Assembly: GCA_965221595.1 (NCBI GenBank)
Contig: OZ244900.1
Span: 1,364,001-1,428,000, forward strand
From: JAAXGX01 sp965221595
GTDB lineage: Bacteria > Acidobacteriota > Vicinamibacteria > Vicinamibacterales > UBA8438
Direction: 5' to 3'
Length of the DNA: 64,000 nt
The position numbers and the translations under genes are program-made. Below are positions 11,244-20,004 of the stretch, one piece after another (position 1 is the stretch's first letter; each line of letters starts with the position of its first letter). A model generated the notes under the pieces. It was not told the DNA's origin. It made no database searches and worked only from the letters and a program-made list of their open reading frames with translations.

Positions 11244-12332
11244 ATGGATTTCTACCTCATCCTGGGCGTCGAACGCAGCGCGTCGTCCATGGAGGTCGAG
11301 CGCGCCTACACGCGCCTGGCGCGGCGGTATCACCCGGATCTCAATCCGGGAGACAGCGAGGCCGAGGCGTTCTACCGGCGCGCGACCGAGGCGTACGAGA
11401 CGCTGCGCGACCCGGCGAGGCGGCAGGAGTACGACGCGAAGGGCGAGCCGCAGGTCGTCATGCGGGAGGCCGCGGTCGAGTTCCGGGGATTCGATTTCTC
11501 GACCCCGGTGACGGGCGCGTCGGCCACCTTCGGGGAGCTGTTCTCCGAGGCGCTGGAACGGCCGGACGCGGGCACCGCGGGCGAGGAGGAGAAGGGCGGC
11601 GATCTCCACGGCGAGGTCGCACTCGGTTTCGAGGAGGCGCTGCGGGGCGCCGCGCGGCGACTGACGATCACGCGACTCGACACCTGCGCCGGCTGCCGCG
11701 GCAGCGGCCTGCGGCGTGCAGCGGAGAGCCGTTGCACGCACTGCCGGGGACTCGGCGCCACGCAGTGGCGGCGCGGCCACATGGTGTTCTCCAAGCCATG
11801 CAGCCGTTGCGGCGGCTCGGGGCGGCAGCGCCACCGCGCCTGCGGGGCCTGTCAGGGTGCGGGCACGGCGTCGGTGACGGAGGAGATCACGATCCAGGTG
11901 CCAGCGGGCGTGGCCGACGGCGCCCGCATGCGCGTGGCCGGCAAGGGCAGCGCCGGTCGCGGCGGAGCGCCGGCAGGCGATCTCTACATCACCGCCCGGG
12001 TGGACGGCCACCGCCTGTTCGGCCGGCGCGGCAGCGACCTGACGCTGACCGTGCCGATCGGTGTGCACGAGGCGGCGCTGGGCGCCACGGTCACAATCCC
12101 GACGCTCGATGGCGAGGCCCGGCTGCGGGTGCCGCCGGGTACGCAGTCGGGTACGCACCTCCGGCTGCGCGGGCGGGGCGTGCCGTCGCCCGCCGGGCGC
12201 CCGCGCGGTGACCTGCTCGTCGAGATCCGGATCGTCGTGCCGCGGCTCGCGGACGAGCGCTCGCGCGAGCTGCTGCGGGAGTTCGGACGGATCAACGCGG
12301 CCGACCTCCGCGAGGATCTGTTCCGCGGGTAA
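11244..12332 (+). CDS. dnaJ: DnaJ-family co-chaperone with zinc finger
   Basis: 362 residues. The J domain (1-67) holds the HPD tripeptide at 30-32, which stimulates DnaK ATPase. Four CxxCxGxG-type repeats form the zinc-binding region (C148 to C203), followed by the C-terminal beta domains. The usual Gly/Phe-rich linker after the J domain is not obvious; in its place is a mixed, partly acidic stretch (about 68-120). The start is three bases after dnaK, so co-expression is expected. By zinc-finger content it is type A (DnaJ) rather than CbpA-like, although shorter than typical DnaJ of about 375 residues. Confidence 0.92.
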   Translation: MDFYLILGVERSASSMEVERAYTRLARRYHPDLNPGDSEAEAFYRRATEAYETLRDPARRQEYDAKGEPQVVMREAAVEFRGFDFSTPVTGASATFGELFSEALERPDAGTAGEEEKGGDLHGEVALGFEEALRGAARRLTITRLDTCAGCRGSGLRRAAESRCTHCRGLGATQWRRGHMVFSKPCSRCGGSGRQRHRACGACQGAGTASVTEEITIQVPAGVADGARMRVAGKGSAGRGGAPAGDLYITARVDGHRLFGRRGSDLTLTVPIGVHEAALGATVTIPTLDGEARLRVPPGTQSGTHLRLRGRGVPSPAGRPRGDLLVEIRIVVPRLADERSRELLREFGRINAADLREDLFRG

Positions 12333-12337
12333 CGACC

Positions 12338-12826
12338 ATGCCTGCCAGGGAAACCGGCAAGTCGTTGTTCATGATCAGCACGGTTGCCAGGCGCTACAAC
12401 ATCCATCCCCAGACGCTGCGCCTCTACGAACGCGAGGGACTGCTCAAGCCGTCGCGCACCGACGGCAACACGCGGTTGTACGCCCCGGAGGACCTCGAGC
12501 GGCTCGAGACCATTCTGACCCTCACGCGCGACCTGGGCGTCAACCTGGCCGGCGTCGAGATCATCCTGAACATGCGCCAGAAGATGGATCGCATGCAGCA
12601 TGAGGTCAACGAGTTCATGGCCTACGTCAAGCGCGAGCTGGCCCGCGGCGTGGGCGACTGGGAGCAGCGGCTGGGCACCGCGCTGGTCAAGTCGCCGCCC
12701 TCGACGCTCGTCCGGCCCGCACCCTCCACAGCGGATCCCCCACCGCCGGACCCCGCCGGGGCAACCCGCCCCGCACGCCGCCGGTCAGCCGACCGGCGCA
12801 GCACTCGCGGGGAGTCCGACTCGTAG
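12338..12826 (+). CDS. hspR: HspR-type MerR family heat-shock repressor
   Basis: 162 residues. The MerR winged helix-turn-helix (about residues 9-80) carries the HspR-like YNIHPQTLRLYEREGLL, a dimerisation coiled coil follows (to about 112), and the C-terminal tail is Pro/Arg-rich and probably disordered. HspR proteins repress dnaK operons by binding HAIR operators with DnaK as co-repressor. Its place as the third gene after dnaK-dnaJ supports autoregulation. No standard inverted HAIR repeat was recognised upstream of dnaK, so the operator may diverge. The start ATG lies 5 bp after the dnaJ stop. Confidence 0.88.
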   Translation: MPARETGKSLFMISTVARRYNIHPQTLRLYEREGLLKPSRTDGNTRLYAPEDLERLETILTLTRDLGVNLAGVEIILNMRQKMDRMQHEVNEFMAYVKRELARGVGDWEQRLGTALVKSPPSTLVRPAPSTADPPPPDPAGATRPARRRSADRRSTRGESDS

Positions 12827-12831
12827 CAGGC

Positions 12832-12939
12832 TTGGTGGTCCAGCTCCATTTCACCAGGACGCTCGTCCAGGATGCCGTCGAGCGGCTCTCGCGGCAGACG
12901 GCCATCGACCGGATGTTCGGGCGCTATCGGTCTCCGTAG
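12832..12939 (+). CDS. Possible 35-residue orphan peptide
   Basis: A TTG-initiated reading frame immediately after hspR. The translation contains an amphipathic helix-like stretch (QDAVERLSRQTAIDRMFGR). There is no convincing ribosome site and no recognisable family. It may be a relic or chance frame; the only support is position and a plausible composition. The remaining bases up to 13050 hold nothing recognised. Confidence 0.2.
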   Translation: MVVQLHFTRTLVQDAVERLSRQTAIDRMFGRYRSP

Positions 12940-13070
12940 GCAGGATTGAAGTCTCAGCCGCGGTCGATTTGCGTATATCGCCGCTCGCCGGGCTGGCGCC
13001 GCGCGGTATCCTGATAGGTGGTGCTGCCGGGTGGCGCGAGCGGTTGCGGGTGCCTGCCGACAGCGAATCC

Positions 13071-13904
13071 ATGGAGTGCACGACCTGTCACGACACCGGT
13101 TGGCGCGCGCTGGAGGCCGATGGCGTCCGGCGCGTGGAGCGCTGCGACTGCTGGCGCCGCCGGGTGGCGAGCGGTCTGCTGGAGGAGGCCCGGATCCCGC
13201 GTCGCTACCAGAAGTGCGACTTCTCGAACTTCGTGACCTACGAGAACGAACAGTTGCTGCGGGCGCTGGCCAGCGCCCGCAGCTTCGGCGAGCAGTTTCC
13301 GGTCGTCGACAAGGGCCTGCTGCTGATCGGTCCGCCCGGCATCGGCAAGACCCACATTGCGGTGGCCACACTGCGCGAGGTCGTGCTGACGAAGGCGGTC
13401 CGCGGCTTGTACTTCGACACGCGCACGCTGCTCAGCACGATTCGCAGCACGTTCAATCCGGTCACCCGCGACTCGGAGGGCGACGTGCTGCGCCGGGTGA
13501 TGGAGGCCGAGCTGCTCGTGCTCGACGACCTCGGTGCCGAGCGGCCGACCGATTGGGTCGAGGAGACGATGAACCTCATCGTCAACACGCGCTACAACGA
13601 CCGCCGTCCGACGATTTTCACGTCCAACTACGAGGACGTGCCGGATACCGATGATCTCGATTCGCTGCTCGTGCGGGTCGGCTTCCGGATGCACTCGCGG
13701 CTGCGTGAGATGTGCGAGTTCCTGGAGTACGGCGGACCGGACTACCGCGAGTTCGAGTATCCCCCGACCGGCGAGGATCTTCTCCAGCGCTGGAAGGACC
13801 AGCCGCGCCGGCGGCTGCCGCGCCGGACCACGATTCGTGCGCGCGCGCAGCTGAAGCAGGACCGGCTCGACCTCGGCTGGTCGGGCGGCAAGGCCGGCAG
13901 CTAA
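13071..13904 (+). CDS. DnaC/IstB-like ATP-binding protein
   Basis: 277 residues from ATG 13071 (a GTG at 13050 would add seven residues). The N-terminus has a cysteine set (C3, C6, C25, C27) that may bind zinc. An AAA+ core follows, with Walker A GPPGIGKT at 87-94, Walker B LLVLDDLG around 149-156 and a TSNY sensor segment. This is the DnaC/DnaI helicase-loader family, which also includes IstB of IS21 elements; no transposase partner is adjacent and the neighbours are housekeeping genes, so a chromosomal replication-helicase loader or related ATPase is preferred. The C-terminal tail is Arg-rich. Confidence 0.8.
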   Translation: MECTTCHDTGWRALEADGVRRVERCDCWRRRVASGLLEEARIPRRYQKCDFSNFVTYENEQLLRALASARSFGEQFPVVDKGLLLIGPPGIGKTHIAVATLREVVLTKAVRGLYFDTRTLLSTIRSTFNPVTRDSEGDVLRRVMEAELLVLDDLGAERPTDWVEETMNLIVNTRYNDRRPTIFTSNYEDVPDTDDLDSLLVRVGFRMHSRLREMCEFLEYGGPDYREFEYPPTGEDLLQRWKDQPRRRLPRRTTIRARAQLKQDRLDLGWSGGKAGS

Positions 13905-13946
13905 CTGGCAGTCAGCTGCAACCGGTCCCGCCGCTTGCGACGCGCG

Positions 13947-15110
13947 ATGGACTCCGCACAGGCCGGCGGCGGCGCGGTCCCTGGCGGGGACGAGGCGCTC
14001 GGACTCTACCTCCACATCCCGTTCTGCACGTCGATCTGCAACTACTGCAACTTCAACCGCGGCCTGTTCGATCCGACGCTGAAGATCCGCTACGTCGACG
14101 CGCTGGATGCCGAGATCCGCCGCGCCGGTGACGGGGCGCGGGCCGACACGATCTACTTCGGCGGCGGCACCCCGTCGCTGCTGGAAGCGGCGGAGGTCGC
14201 GCGCCTGATTGCCGCGTGCCGCGGCGGTTTCGCGGTAGCGCCCGGCGCCGAGGTCACGCTGGAGACCAACCCGGAAACTGCCACGCCGCAGGCGCTGCGC
14301 GGCTGGGTCGACGCGGGCGTGACGCGCATCAGCCTCGGGGTGCAGTCGCTGCGCGACGCGGAGCTCGCGCGCCTGGGCCGCCGGCATACGGCGGCGCGGG
14401 CGTGCGAGGCCATCGCGGCGTCGCAGGCGGCCGGCTGCGACGTGAGCGCGGATCTGATGCTCTGGCTGCCGCAGCAGACGCGCGCCGACGCTGCCGCGTC
14501 GGTGAACGCCCTGCTCGCGCTGCGGCCCGACCATGCGTCGCTGTACGTGCTCGAGTTGTATCCGAACGCGCCGTTGCGCGAGGAAATGGCGCGCGGCGGC
14601 TGGTCGCTGGCGCCGGACGACGACGCGGCGGCCATGTACCTCGATGCGCTCGCCTGTGCAGACGCGGTCGGCTATGAGCAGTACGAGATCTCGAACATCG
14701 CGCGGCCGGGCAAGCATTGCCGCCACAATCTGAAGTACTGGCGCGACGGCGCCTGGCTCGGGTTCGGTTGCGGCGCGCACTCGACGCGGTCCAGCGCCCG
14801 GTGGAGAAACGTCTCGGAGACCGAGCGCTACGTGGACGCGGTCCGCCGGGGCGTCTCGACCGTTGCGGAGCGCCGCGAACTAACGCCCGGCGAGCGGCTC
14901 GGGGACGCGTTGTTCACCGGGCTGCGCTTGGTCGAGGGGCTCGACCTCGAGGGGCTGAGGGAGCGCTACGGCGTCGACGTGGCGGCCCGCTACGGGGCGG
15001 AGCTGCGTCCGTTTCTCGAGGCCGGCCTGCTCGTGCACGACGCGGGCCGGCTGCGGCTGACCCGCGCCGGGATGCTGCTCTCGAACGAGGTGATGAAGGC
15101 TTTCGTCTAG
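13947..15110 (+). CDS. hemW: HemW-like radical SAM heme chaperone
   Basis: 387 residues from ATG 13947 (TTG at 13935 is possible). The radical SAM cluster C27-x3-C31-x2-C34 is followed by N-F rather than a fourth cysteine, which separates HemW from the coproporphyrinogen dehydrogenase HemN. The SAM-binding GGGTPS motif and the HemN C-terminal domain (about 300-385) are present. HemW family members bind heme and deliver it to respiratory enzymes. Spacing from the DnaC-like gene is about 40 bp. Confidence 0.88.
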   Translation: MDSAQAGGGAVPGGDEALGLYLHIPFCTSICNYCNFNRGLFDPTLKIRYVDALDAEIRRAGDGARADTIYFGGGTPSLLEAAEVARLIAACRGGFAVAPGAEVTLETNPETATPQALRGWVDAGVTRISLGVQSLRDAELARLGRRHTAARACEAIAASQAAGCDVSADLMLWLPQQTRADAAASVNALLALRPDHASLYVLELYPNAPLREEMARGGWSLAPDDDAAAMYLDALACADAVGYEQYEISNIARPGKHCRHNLKYWRDGAWLGFGCGAHSTRSSARWRNVSETERYVDAVRRGVSTVAERRELTPGERLGDALFTGLRLVEGLDLEGLRERYGVDVAARYGAELRPFLEAGLLVHDAGRLRLTRAGMLLSNEVMKAFV

Positions 15111-15164
15111 CCGGCGGCGTACGGTAAAGTAGCGGCTCGCTTCTCCAGGAAGGGGGCTTCGCAG

Positions 15165-15656
15165 ATGCGCTGGTTCGAGACACTGACGTCGGGACGCCGG
15201 CATGTAGTCGTAGGTTGTGCGCTGATCGGGATGCTCGCCATCGGCGTGGTGCTCGGCATGGGACTGACCGCTTCCAGGGCGGAGGCCCAGGCGGTGCGTG
15301 CGTTGAGCGGGGACGGAGCCCTCATGTTCCACTTCGTCAAGCCCGCGCAGACGCAGCAGTTCGAGCAGGTGATGGCGGAGCTGGATTCGGCGCTGGACGT
15401 GAATCGCGGGGATCAGGCGCGCGGCTGGAAGGTCTTTCGGGCCGACAACGACATCACCGGCCAGGGGAACGTCATGTACGTCTGGGTGATCGACCCGGTC
15501 GTCGGCGGCGCCGACTACGCGGTATCGACCATCCTGAACGAGGCGGTTCCCGAGCAGGTGCAGGAGCTCTACCAGGCCTACAACGGGTCGTATACGGACG
15601 CGCAGCTGAAGCAGCTCATCCTCAATCTCGACCTGGTCCGGAACTTCGGGGGCTGA
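15165..15656 (+). CDS. Secreted or membrane-anchored protein of unknown function
   Basis: 163 residues with a good ribosome site (GGAAGGGGG about 10 bp upstream). An N-terminal hydrophobic segment (about 14-35) ending in ASRAEAQA looks like a cleavable signal peptide. The mature part is compact, with aromatic-rich strands (MFHFVKP, VMYVWVIDP) and an alpha-helical end. I do not recognise the family. It stands alone between hemW and a convergent barrel gene. Confidence 0.75.
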   Translation: MRWFETLTSGRRHVVVGCALIGMLAIGVVLGMGLTASRAEAQAVRALSGDGALMFHFVKPAQTQQFEQVMAELDSALDVNRGDQARGWKVFRADNDITGQGNVMYVWVIDPVVGGADYAVSTILNEAVPEQVQELYQAYNGSYTDAQLKQLILNLDLVRNFGG

Positions 15657-15692
15657 TCGGCGACGGGCCTCCCGGCCCGGCAGGCCGGCGGC

Positions 15693-16169
15693 TCAGAAGG
15701 CCAGGTTGGCACCGACGTAGAAGCGCTGCACGTGCGTGTAGAGCGGGCTGCCGCGCAGCACGAACACGCGGTAGTCCAGGCGCACGCCGATCGGTCCTGC
15801 CAGCGGCACCTTGACGCCCCCGCCCGCGTTCGTGCCGAGGTTGGTCTTCCTGTGCTCCGCCAACTGCTCCTGGTAGAGCCCGCCGCCGGCGGTTCCGTAG
15901 GCCTGCACGCCGGCGACGCGGGGCGTCTGCACCTGGACGTTGAACATGGCGGAGCGCAGCGCCGGCGCCCCGGCCGACGCGTCCAGGCTGGTGTCGGAGT
16001 ACTCGAACTCGAACCCCACGAACAGCAGGGACACGCTGACCGCCACGCCCCGCGCGGGGCGGTTGGCGGGCGTGAGCGTGGAGCCGACGAAGGCGGTCAG
16101 ATCGGCCGCCGCGTCGCGAGGCGCCAGTGTGCAGAGGAGGGCGAGAGCCAGGGGCAGGGTTCGTCGCAT
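15693..16169 (-). CDS. Predicted small outer-membrane beta-barrel protein
   Basis: 158 residues. A signal peptide (about 1-22, ending AAADL) is followed by alternating amphipathic strands and a C-terminal YVGANLAF with terminal phenylalanine, the usual Bam recognition signal for eight-stranded OmpW/OmpA-like barrels. The size suits a small barrel. The gene runs opposite to its neighbours and has its own promoter-like sequence just upstream. No substrate can be inferred. Confidence 0.75.
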   Translation of the reverse strand: MRRTLPLALALLCTLAPRDAAADLTAFVGSTLTPANRPARGVAVSVSLLFVGFEFEYSDTSLDASAGAPALRSAMFNVQVQTPRVAGVQAYGTAGGGLYQEQLAEHRKTNLGTNAGGGVKVPLAGPIGVRLDYRVFVLRGSPLYTHVQRFYVGANLAF

Positions 16170-16180
16170 GACCACCGCGC

Positions 16181-16209
16181 ACTGTACTCCGAAGCCGCGC
16201 CGCGTCCAA
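16181..16209 (-). promoter_or_regulatory. Probable promoter of the small barrel gene
   Basis: On the minus strand TTGGAC (16209-16204), a 17-bp spacer and TACAGT (16186-16181) lie directly upstream of the ATG at 16169, leaving a very short leader. The same -35 variant TTGGAC occurs upstream of rpsT. Confidence 0.5.
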
Positions 16210-16260
16210 AGACGGTGTGATAGAGTCCCGCACGTCAATGAGCGCGGGGACGACGGAGCC

Positions 16261-17190
16261 GTGGATCTGGCGGACCGGGTGCTAGCCGGTGAGCCGCGAG
16301 CGCTGGCGCGCGCCATCTCCCTGGTCGAGAACGATCCGGCCGCGGCACCCGCGTTGATGCGGCAACTCTTCGGGCGCACGGGGCGGGCCCGCGTTATCGG
16401 CGTGACCGGCGCTCCTGGCGTAGGCAAGAGTACGCTGGTCGACGGGTTCGCCGCCGAGTACCGGCGCCTCGGCCGCACTGTCGGGATTCTGGCGGTCGAT
16501 CCCAGCAGCCCGTTCAGCGGCGGCGCCATTCTGGGCGACCGGATTCGGATGCAGCGCCACACCCTCGACGACGGGGTGTACCTGCGGAGCATGGCGACGC
16601 ACGGCCATCTGGGCGGCGTCTCGCACGCCACGAGCGACGCCGCACTCATCCTGGACGCCGCGGGGCGTGAGGTCGTACTGATCGAGACGGTCGGCGTCGG
16701 TCAGGGAGAGGTCGATATCGCCCGGACCGCGGACGTGTCGATCGTAGTCACGATTCCGGATGCCGGCGACGACGTGCAGGCGATGAAGGCCGGCATCATG
16801 GAGATCGCGGACGTCTTCGTCGTCAACAAGGCCGACCGGCCCGGGGCCGACCGGACTGCCGGCGAGATCGAGGCGATGCTCGCCTTGCGGGAGTTCGGCG
16901 CCGGCGCCTGGCGTCCACCGGTCCTCAAGACCCAGGCCACCCGCGGCGCCGGCGTCACGGCCGTGCTGGAGGCCGTCCAGCAGTTTGCGGCGGCGCACGG
17001 CGAGTCGCGTGAGCGGCGGCGTGCACGTGCCCGGTTCCGGCTCACCGGGCTGCTGCAGCGGACGTTCATCGACCGGCTCGAGCAGCGGGAGGACACCCGG
17101 ACGCTGCTCGCGGACGCCGTCGACAGCATAGCGGCCGGCGTGCTCGACCCGTACGCCGCCGCGGACGACATTCTGGAGCGCGTGTCATGA
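16261..17190 (+). CDS. meaB: MeaB-type GTPase chaperone of methylmalonyl-CoA mutase
   Basis: 309 residues from GTG 16261; the reading frame extends further upstream but without conserved sequence. A G3E/ArgK-family P-loop GTPase that loads and protects adenosylcobalamin in methylmalonyl-CoA mutase. Walker A GAPGVGKS is at 50-57; the VDPSSPFSGGAILGDRIRM segment and the NKAD guanine-recognition motif are clear. It overlaps the epimerase gene by 4 bp, so the propionyl-CoA/methylmalonyl-CoA branch is indicated, although the mutase itself is not in the window. Confidence 0.93.
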   Translation: MDLADRVLAGEPRALARAISLVENDPAAAPALMRQLFGRTGRARVIGVTGAPGVGKSTLVDGFAAEYRRLGRTVGILAVDPSSPFSGGAILGDRIRMQRHTLDDGVYLRSMATHGHLGGVSHATSDAALILDAAGREVVLIETVGVGQGEVDIARTADVSIVVTIPDAGDDVQAMKAGIMEIADVFVVNKADRPGADRTAGEIEAMLALREFGAGAWRPPVLKTQATRGAGVTAVLEAVQQFAAAHGESRERRRARARFRLTGLLQRTFIDRLEQREDTRTLLADAVDSIAAGVLDPYAAADDILERVS

Positions 17191-17600
17191 GAGCGGTGCT
17201 CGACCATGTCGGTATCGCCGTGGAGAGCGTCGAGGCGGCTCTGGACTTCTATCGCGACGCCCTGGGGCTGGAGGTGGAGCTCAGCGAGGAGGTGGCGTCG
17301 CAGCACGTGCGCGCGCACTTCGTCGGGGTGGGCGGCGGCGCGGCGCTGGAGCTGCTCGAGGCCACGTCGGATGCTTCGCCGATTGCACGCTTCGTCGCCC
17401 GTCGGGGTCCCGGGCTGCATCACGTCACGCTGCGCGTCGACGATCTGCCCGCGGTGCTCGCGCGGCTGAAGGCCCGTGGCGTGCGGCTCATCGACGAGAC
17501 GCCGCGGCCCGGAGCCGAGGGCGCGCTCGTGGCGTTCATCCACCCGGCGAGCGCGCACGGCGTCCTCGTCGAGCTGAAGCAGGCAGCGGACGATGCCTGA
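17187..17600 (+). CDS. mce: Methylmalonyl-CoA epimerase
   Basis: 137 residues, a VOC-superfamily metalloenzyme with the typical start LDHVGIAV (metal-binding His7) and the later GLHHVTLRV and GVLVEL segments supplying further ligands. It interconverts (R)- and (S)-methylmalonyl-CoA. It overlaps meaB upstream (ATGA) and the phosphorylase gene downstream by 8 bp. Confidence 0.92.
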   Translation: MRAVLDHVGIAVESVEAALDFYRDALGLEVELSEEVASQHVRAHFVGVGGGAALELLEATSDASPIARFVARRGPGLHHVTLRVDDLPAVLARLKARGVRLIDETPRPGAEGALVAFIHPASAHGVLVELKQAADDA

Positions 17601-18462
17601 GCAGCCGGTTCGCATCGGCGTCATCGGGGGCAGCGGCCTGTACGACATGGCCGAGCTCACGGCGCGCGAGGAGGTGGCGGTATCCACGCCGTTCGGTGCC
17701 CCTTCAGCGGCGCTCGTGGTGGGCACGCTGGCCGGGCAGCGCGTGGCGTTTCTTGCCCGTCACGGCGCGGGCCATCGTCTCCTGCCGTCGGAGCTGAACT
17801 TCCGGGCGAACCTATTCGCCATGAAGACGCTGGGCGTCGAGTGGATCGTGTCGGCCAGCGCCGTCGGCAGTCTGCAGGAGCAGTATCGCCCTCTCGACAT
17901 CGTCATCCCCGACCAGTTTCTCGACCGCACGCGCGGCCGCGTCGGCACGTTCTTCGGGCGCGGGCTCGTGGCCCATATCACGTTCGCGCACCCCGTCTGC
18001 CGCCGCCTGACCGGGATCGTCTCCGAGTCCGCGCGGACGACCGACGCGCGGGTCCACGTCGGCGGCACCTATGTCTGCATGGAAGGCCCGCAGTTCTCGA
18101 CCCTGGCCGAGTCGCGGCTGTATCGTTCGTGGGGGATGGACATCATTGGGATGACGAATCTCCAGGAGGCGAAGCTGGCGCGCGAGGCGGAGATCTGCTA
18201 CGCAACGCTTGCCCTGGTGACCGACTACGACTGCTGGCACCCGGACCACGATCACGTGACGGTCGACATGATCGTGCAAAACCTGGTCCGCAACGCAGCC
18301 ACTGCGCAGGCGGTCATCAAGGCCGTCGTCGAGCGGCTGCCGGTCGACCGGACCTGCGAATGCGCCACCGCGCTGGCCTCCGCCATCATCACCCGCCCGG
18401 AAGCCATGTCTCCCGAGACGAGGAAGCAGTTGGCGCCGCTCGTGTCCAAGTATCTGGACTGA
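17593..18462 (+). CDS. mtnP: S-methyl-5'-thioadenosine phosphorylase
   Basis: 289 residues of the PNP/MTAP family. GGSGLYDM near the start and RHGAGHR form the phosphate site; the MEGPQFSTLAESRLYRSWG and GMTNLQEAKLAREAE stretches are typical of MTAP rather than trimeric PNP. It cleaves methylthioadenosine to adenine and methylthioribose-1-phosphate, recycling the polyamine/SAM by-product. A PfkB-family kinase follows 3 bp later. Substrate (MTA against inosine or other nucleosides) is inferred from family. Confidence 0.9.
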   Translation: MPEQPVRIGVIGGSGLYDMAELTAREEVAVSTPFGAPSAALVVGTLAGQRVAFLARHGAGHRLLPSELNFRANLFAMKTLGVEWIVSASAVGSLQEQYRPLDIVIPDQFLDRTRGRVGTFFGRGLVAHITFAHPVCRRLTGIVSESARTTDARVHVGGTYVCMEGPQFSTLAESRLYRSWGMDIIGMTNLQEAKLAREAEICYATLALVTDYDCWHPDHDHVTVDMIVQNLVRNAATAQAVIKAVVERLPVDRTCECATALASAIITRPEAMSPETRKQLAPLVSKYLD

Positions 18463-18465
18463 TCG

Positions 18466-19377
18466 ATGCGCCCTGTCCTCACCGTCGGCTCCGTCGCGTT
18501 CGACTCGCTCGAGACGCCGTCCGGCGCGGCGTCGCGCATCGTCGGCGGCGCGGCCACCTACTTCAGTCTCGCCGCATCGTACTTCACCGGCGTGCGCCTG
18601 GTGGCGGTCGTAGGCGACGACTTCGGGTCCGAGCAGCTGCGGGTCTTCGATGGCCGGCGCATCGACCTGGCGGGGCTGCAGCGCGTGCCGGGCGAGACGT
18701 TTCGCTGGAAGGGCGCCTACAGCCCCGATCTCGCCACGCGCCGGAGCATCTACACGCACCTGAACGTGTTCCAGGACTTTCGCCCGCGAATCCCCGATTC
18801 GTTTCGCGACAGCGCGTTCGTGTTCCTGGCGAACATCCACCCCGCGCTGCAGACCGAGGTGCTCGCGCAGGTCGCCACGCCCGACTTCGTCGCGCTCGAC
18901 ACGATGAACTACTGGATCGAGCAGACACCGGAGGAGTTGCGGCGCGTACTGCAGCGCGTGCACGTGCTCGTCGTCAACGACGAGGAGGCACGGCAGCTCA
19001 GCGGGGAGCACAACCTGGTCCGGGCTGCGCGGGCCATCCGGCGGCTCGGGCCGGCGCGCGTGGTGATCAAGCGCGGCGAGCACGGCGTGCTGATGACGCG
19101 CGACGATGGTTTCTTCGCGGCGCCGGCAATGCCGCTCGAGACCGTGCGCGATCCCACCGGGGCCGGCGACACGTTCGCGGGCGGGTTCGTCGGCTACCTG
19201 GCCGCCGCACCTGACTTCTCGGACGCCGTCGTGACGCAGGCGGTCATCGCCGGCAGCACGCTGGCCTCGTTCACCGTGGAAGACTTCGGTGTGGAGCGCC
19301 TGCTGCGGCTGCGGGACGGGGAGGTACGGAGCCGGTTCGCGGACTTCAGCAGGCTCACACGCTTCGAGGCGTTATGA
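18466..19377 (+). CDS. PfkB-family sugar/nucleoside kinase
   Basis: 303 residues of the ribokinase fold: VGSVAFDSLETP and GGAATYFSLAA at the N-terminus and the C-terminal signature DPTGAGDTFAGG with its catalytic Asp. The ligand is not evident from sequence. Its position right after the MTA phosphorylase could point to a nucleoside or thioribose-related substrate, but that is a guess from context. It overlaps the next gene by 4 bp. Confidence 0.87.
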   Translation: MRPVLTVGSVAFDSLETPSGAASRIVGGAATYFSLAASYFTGVRLVAVVGDDFGSEQLRVFDGRRIDLAGLQRVPGETFRWKGAYSPDLATRRSIYTHLNVFQDFRPRIPDSFRDSAFVFLANIHPALQTEVLAQVATPDFVALDTMNYWIEQTPEELRRVLQRVHVLVVNDEEARQLSGEHNLVRAARAIRRLGPARVVIKRGEHGVLMTRDDGFFAAPAMPLETVRDPTGAGDTFAGGFVGYLAAAPDFSDAVVTQAVIAGSTLASFTVEDFGVERLLRLRDGEVRSRFADFSRLTRFEAL

Positions 19378-19778
19378 CGGCCATGGCCCGACCACGAACC
19401 GCCCCTCGCGGTGGCGCGGCGAGCCCCCTGCTTGTCTGCGGGCTGGCCTGGGCGCTGCCCGGCGCCGGACACGTCCTGCTGGGGCGCAGGCGCACCGGGT
19501 TGATTCTGCTCGCCGCGCTGCCCCTCATGTTCGCCATCGGTCTGGGGTTGCAGGGACGGCTCTTCCCGTTCGACACGGGGCAGCCGCTGGTGACGCTACA
19601 GGCGCTGGCGGAGCTGGGGATGGGCGTCCCGTACCTGTGCGCGCGCCTGCTGGGATGGGCGGAGGGCAGCGTCGTGGCCGCGACGTACGAGCACGGCAAC
19701 ACGTTCCTGGTCGTTTCCGGCCTGCTGAACGTCCTGGTGGTGCTGGACGCCTACGACATCGCACGGGGACGCAAGTGA
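19374..19778 (+). CDS. Small multi-pass membrane protein of unknown function
   Basis: 134 residues. After a basic N-terminus there are about three or four hydrophobic segments (about 18-35, 44-58, 70-90, 110-127), with a short motif WALPGAGHVLLGRRRTG that resembles the TM2/DUF6677-type small membrane proteins. I do not know its role. Translationally coupled to the PfkB kinase and followed after 15 bp by another small membrane protein. Confidence 0.7.
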   Translation: MTAMARPRTAPRGGAASPLLVCGLAWALPGAGHVLLGRRRTGLILLAALPLMFAIGLGLQGRLFPFDTGQPLVTLQALAELGMGVPYLCARLLGWAEGSVVAATYEHGNTFLVVSGLLNVLVVLDAYDIARGRK

Positions 19779-19793
19779 GCCGGCTCCGCTGAC

Positions 19794-19967
19794 ATGGCCA
19801 GTCACTTCTTCCTGATGGTGCTGTTCGCGGGCTTCGTATCGCTCGTCTTCGCGCTGCTGATGCGTGACGACCCGCGCGAGCAGGTCCGATTCGGCGCCGT
19901 GCTGTGGGCCGCGTTCGCCGGCATCGGCGTGCTGCTGGGCTGGCTGATGTATCCGCTCCCGTTCTGA
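19794..19967 (+). CDS. 57-residue two-helix membrane protein
   Basis: ATG 19794 to TGA 19967. Two hydrophobic helices (about 4-22 and 33-55) flank a charged loop with MRDDPREQVRFG. It is short enough to be missed by length cut-offs. It follows the preceding membrane-protein gene closely in the same direction and has a soluble-loop composition consistent with a real coding sequence. Function unknown. Confidence 0.6.
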   Translation: MASHFFLMVLFAGFVSLVFALLMRDDPREQVRFGAVLWAAFAGIGVLLGWLMYPLPF

Positions 19968-20004
19968 CGGCGTGCCGTGCGGCGCCAGCCCGTGCGCGCG
20001 GCCG

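Noticed and set aside
13071..13904. IstB helper of an IS21 element
   Set aside because: The DnaC/IstB family fits, but there is no IstA transposase or terminal repeat and the flanking genes are housekeeping.
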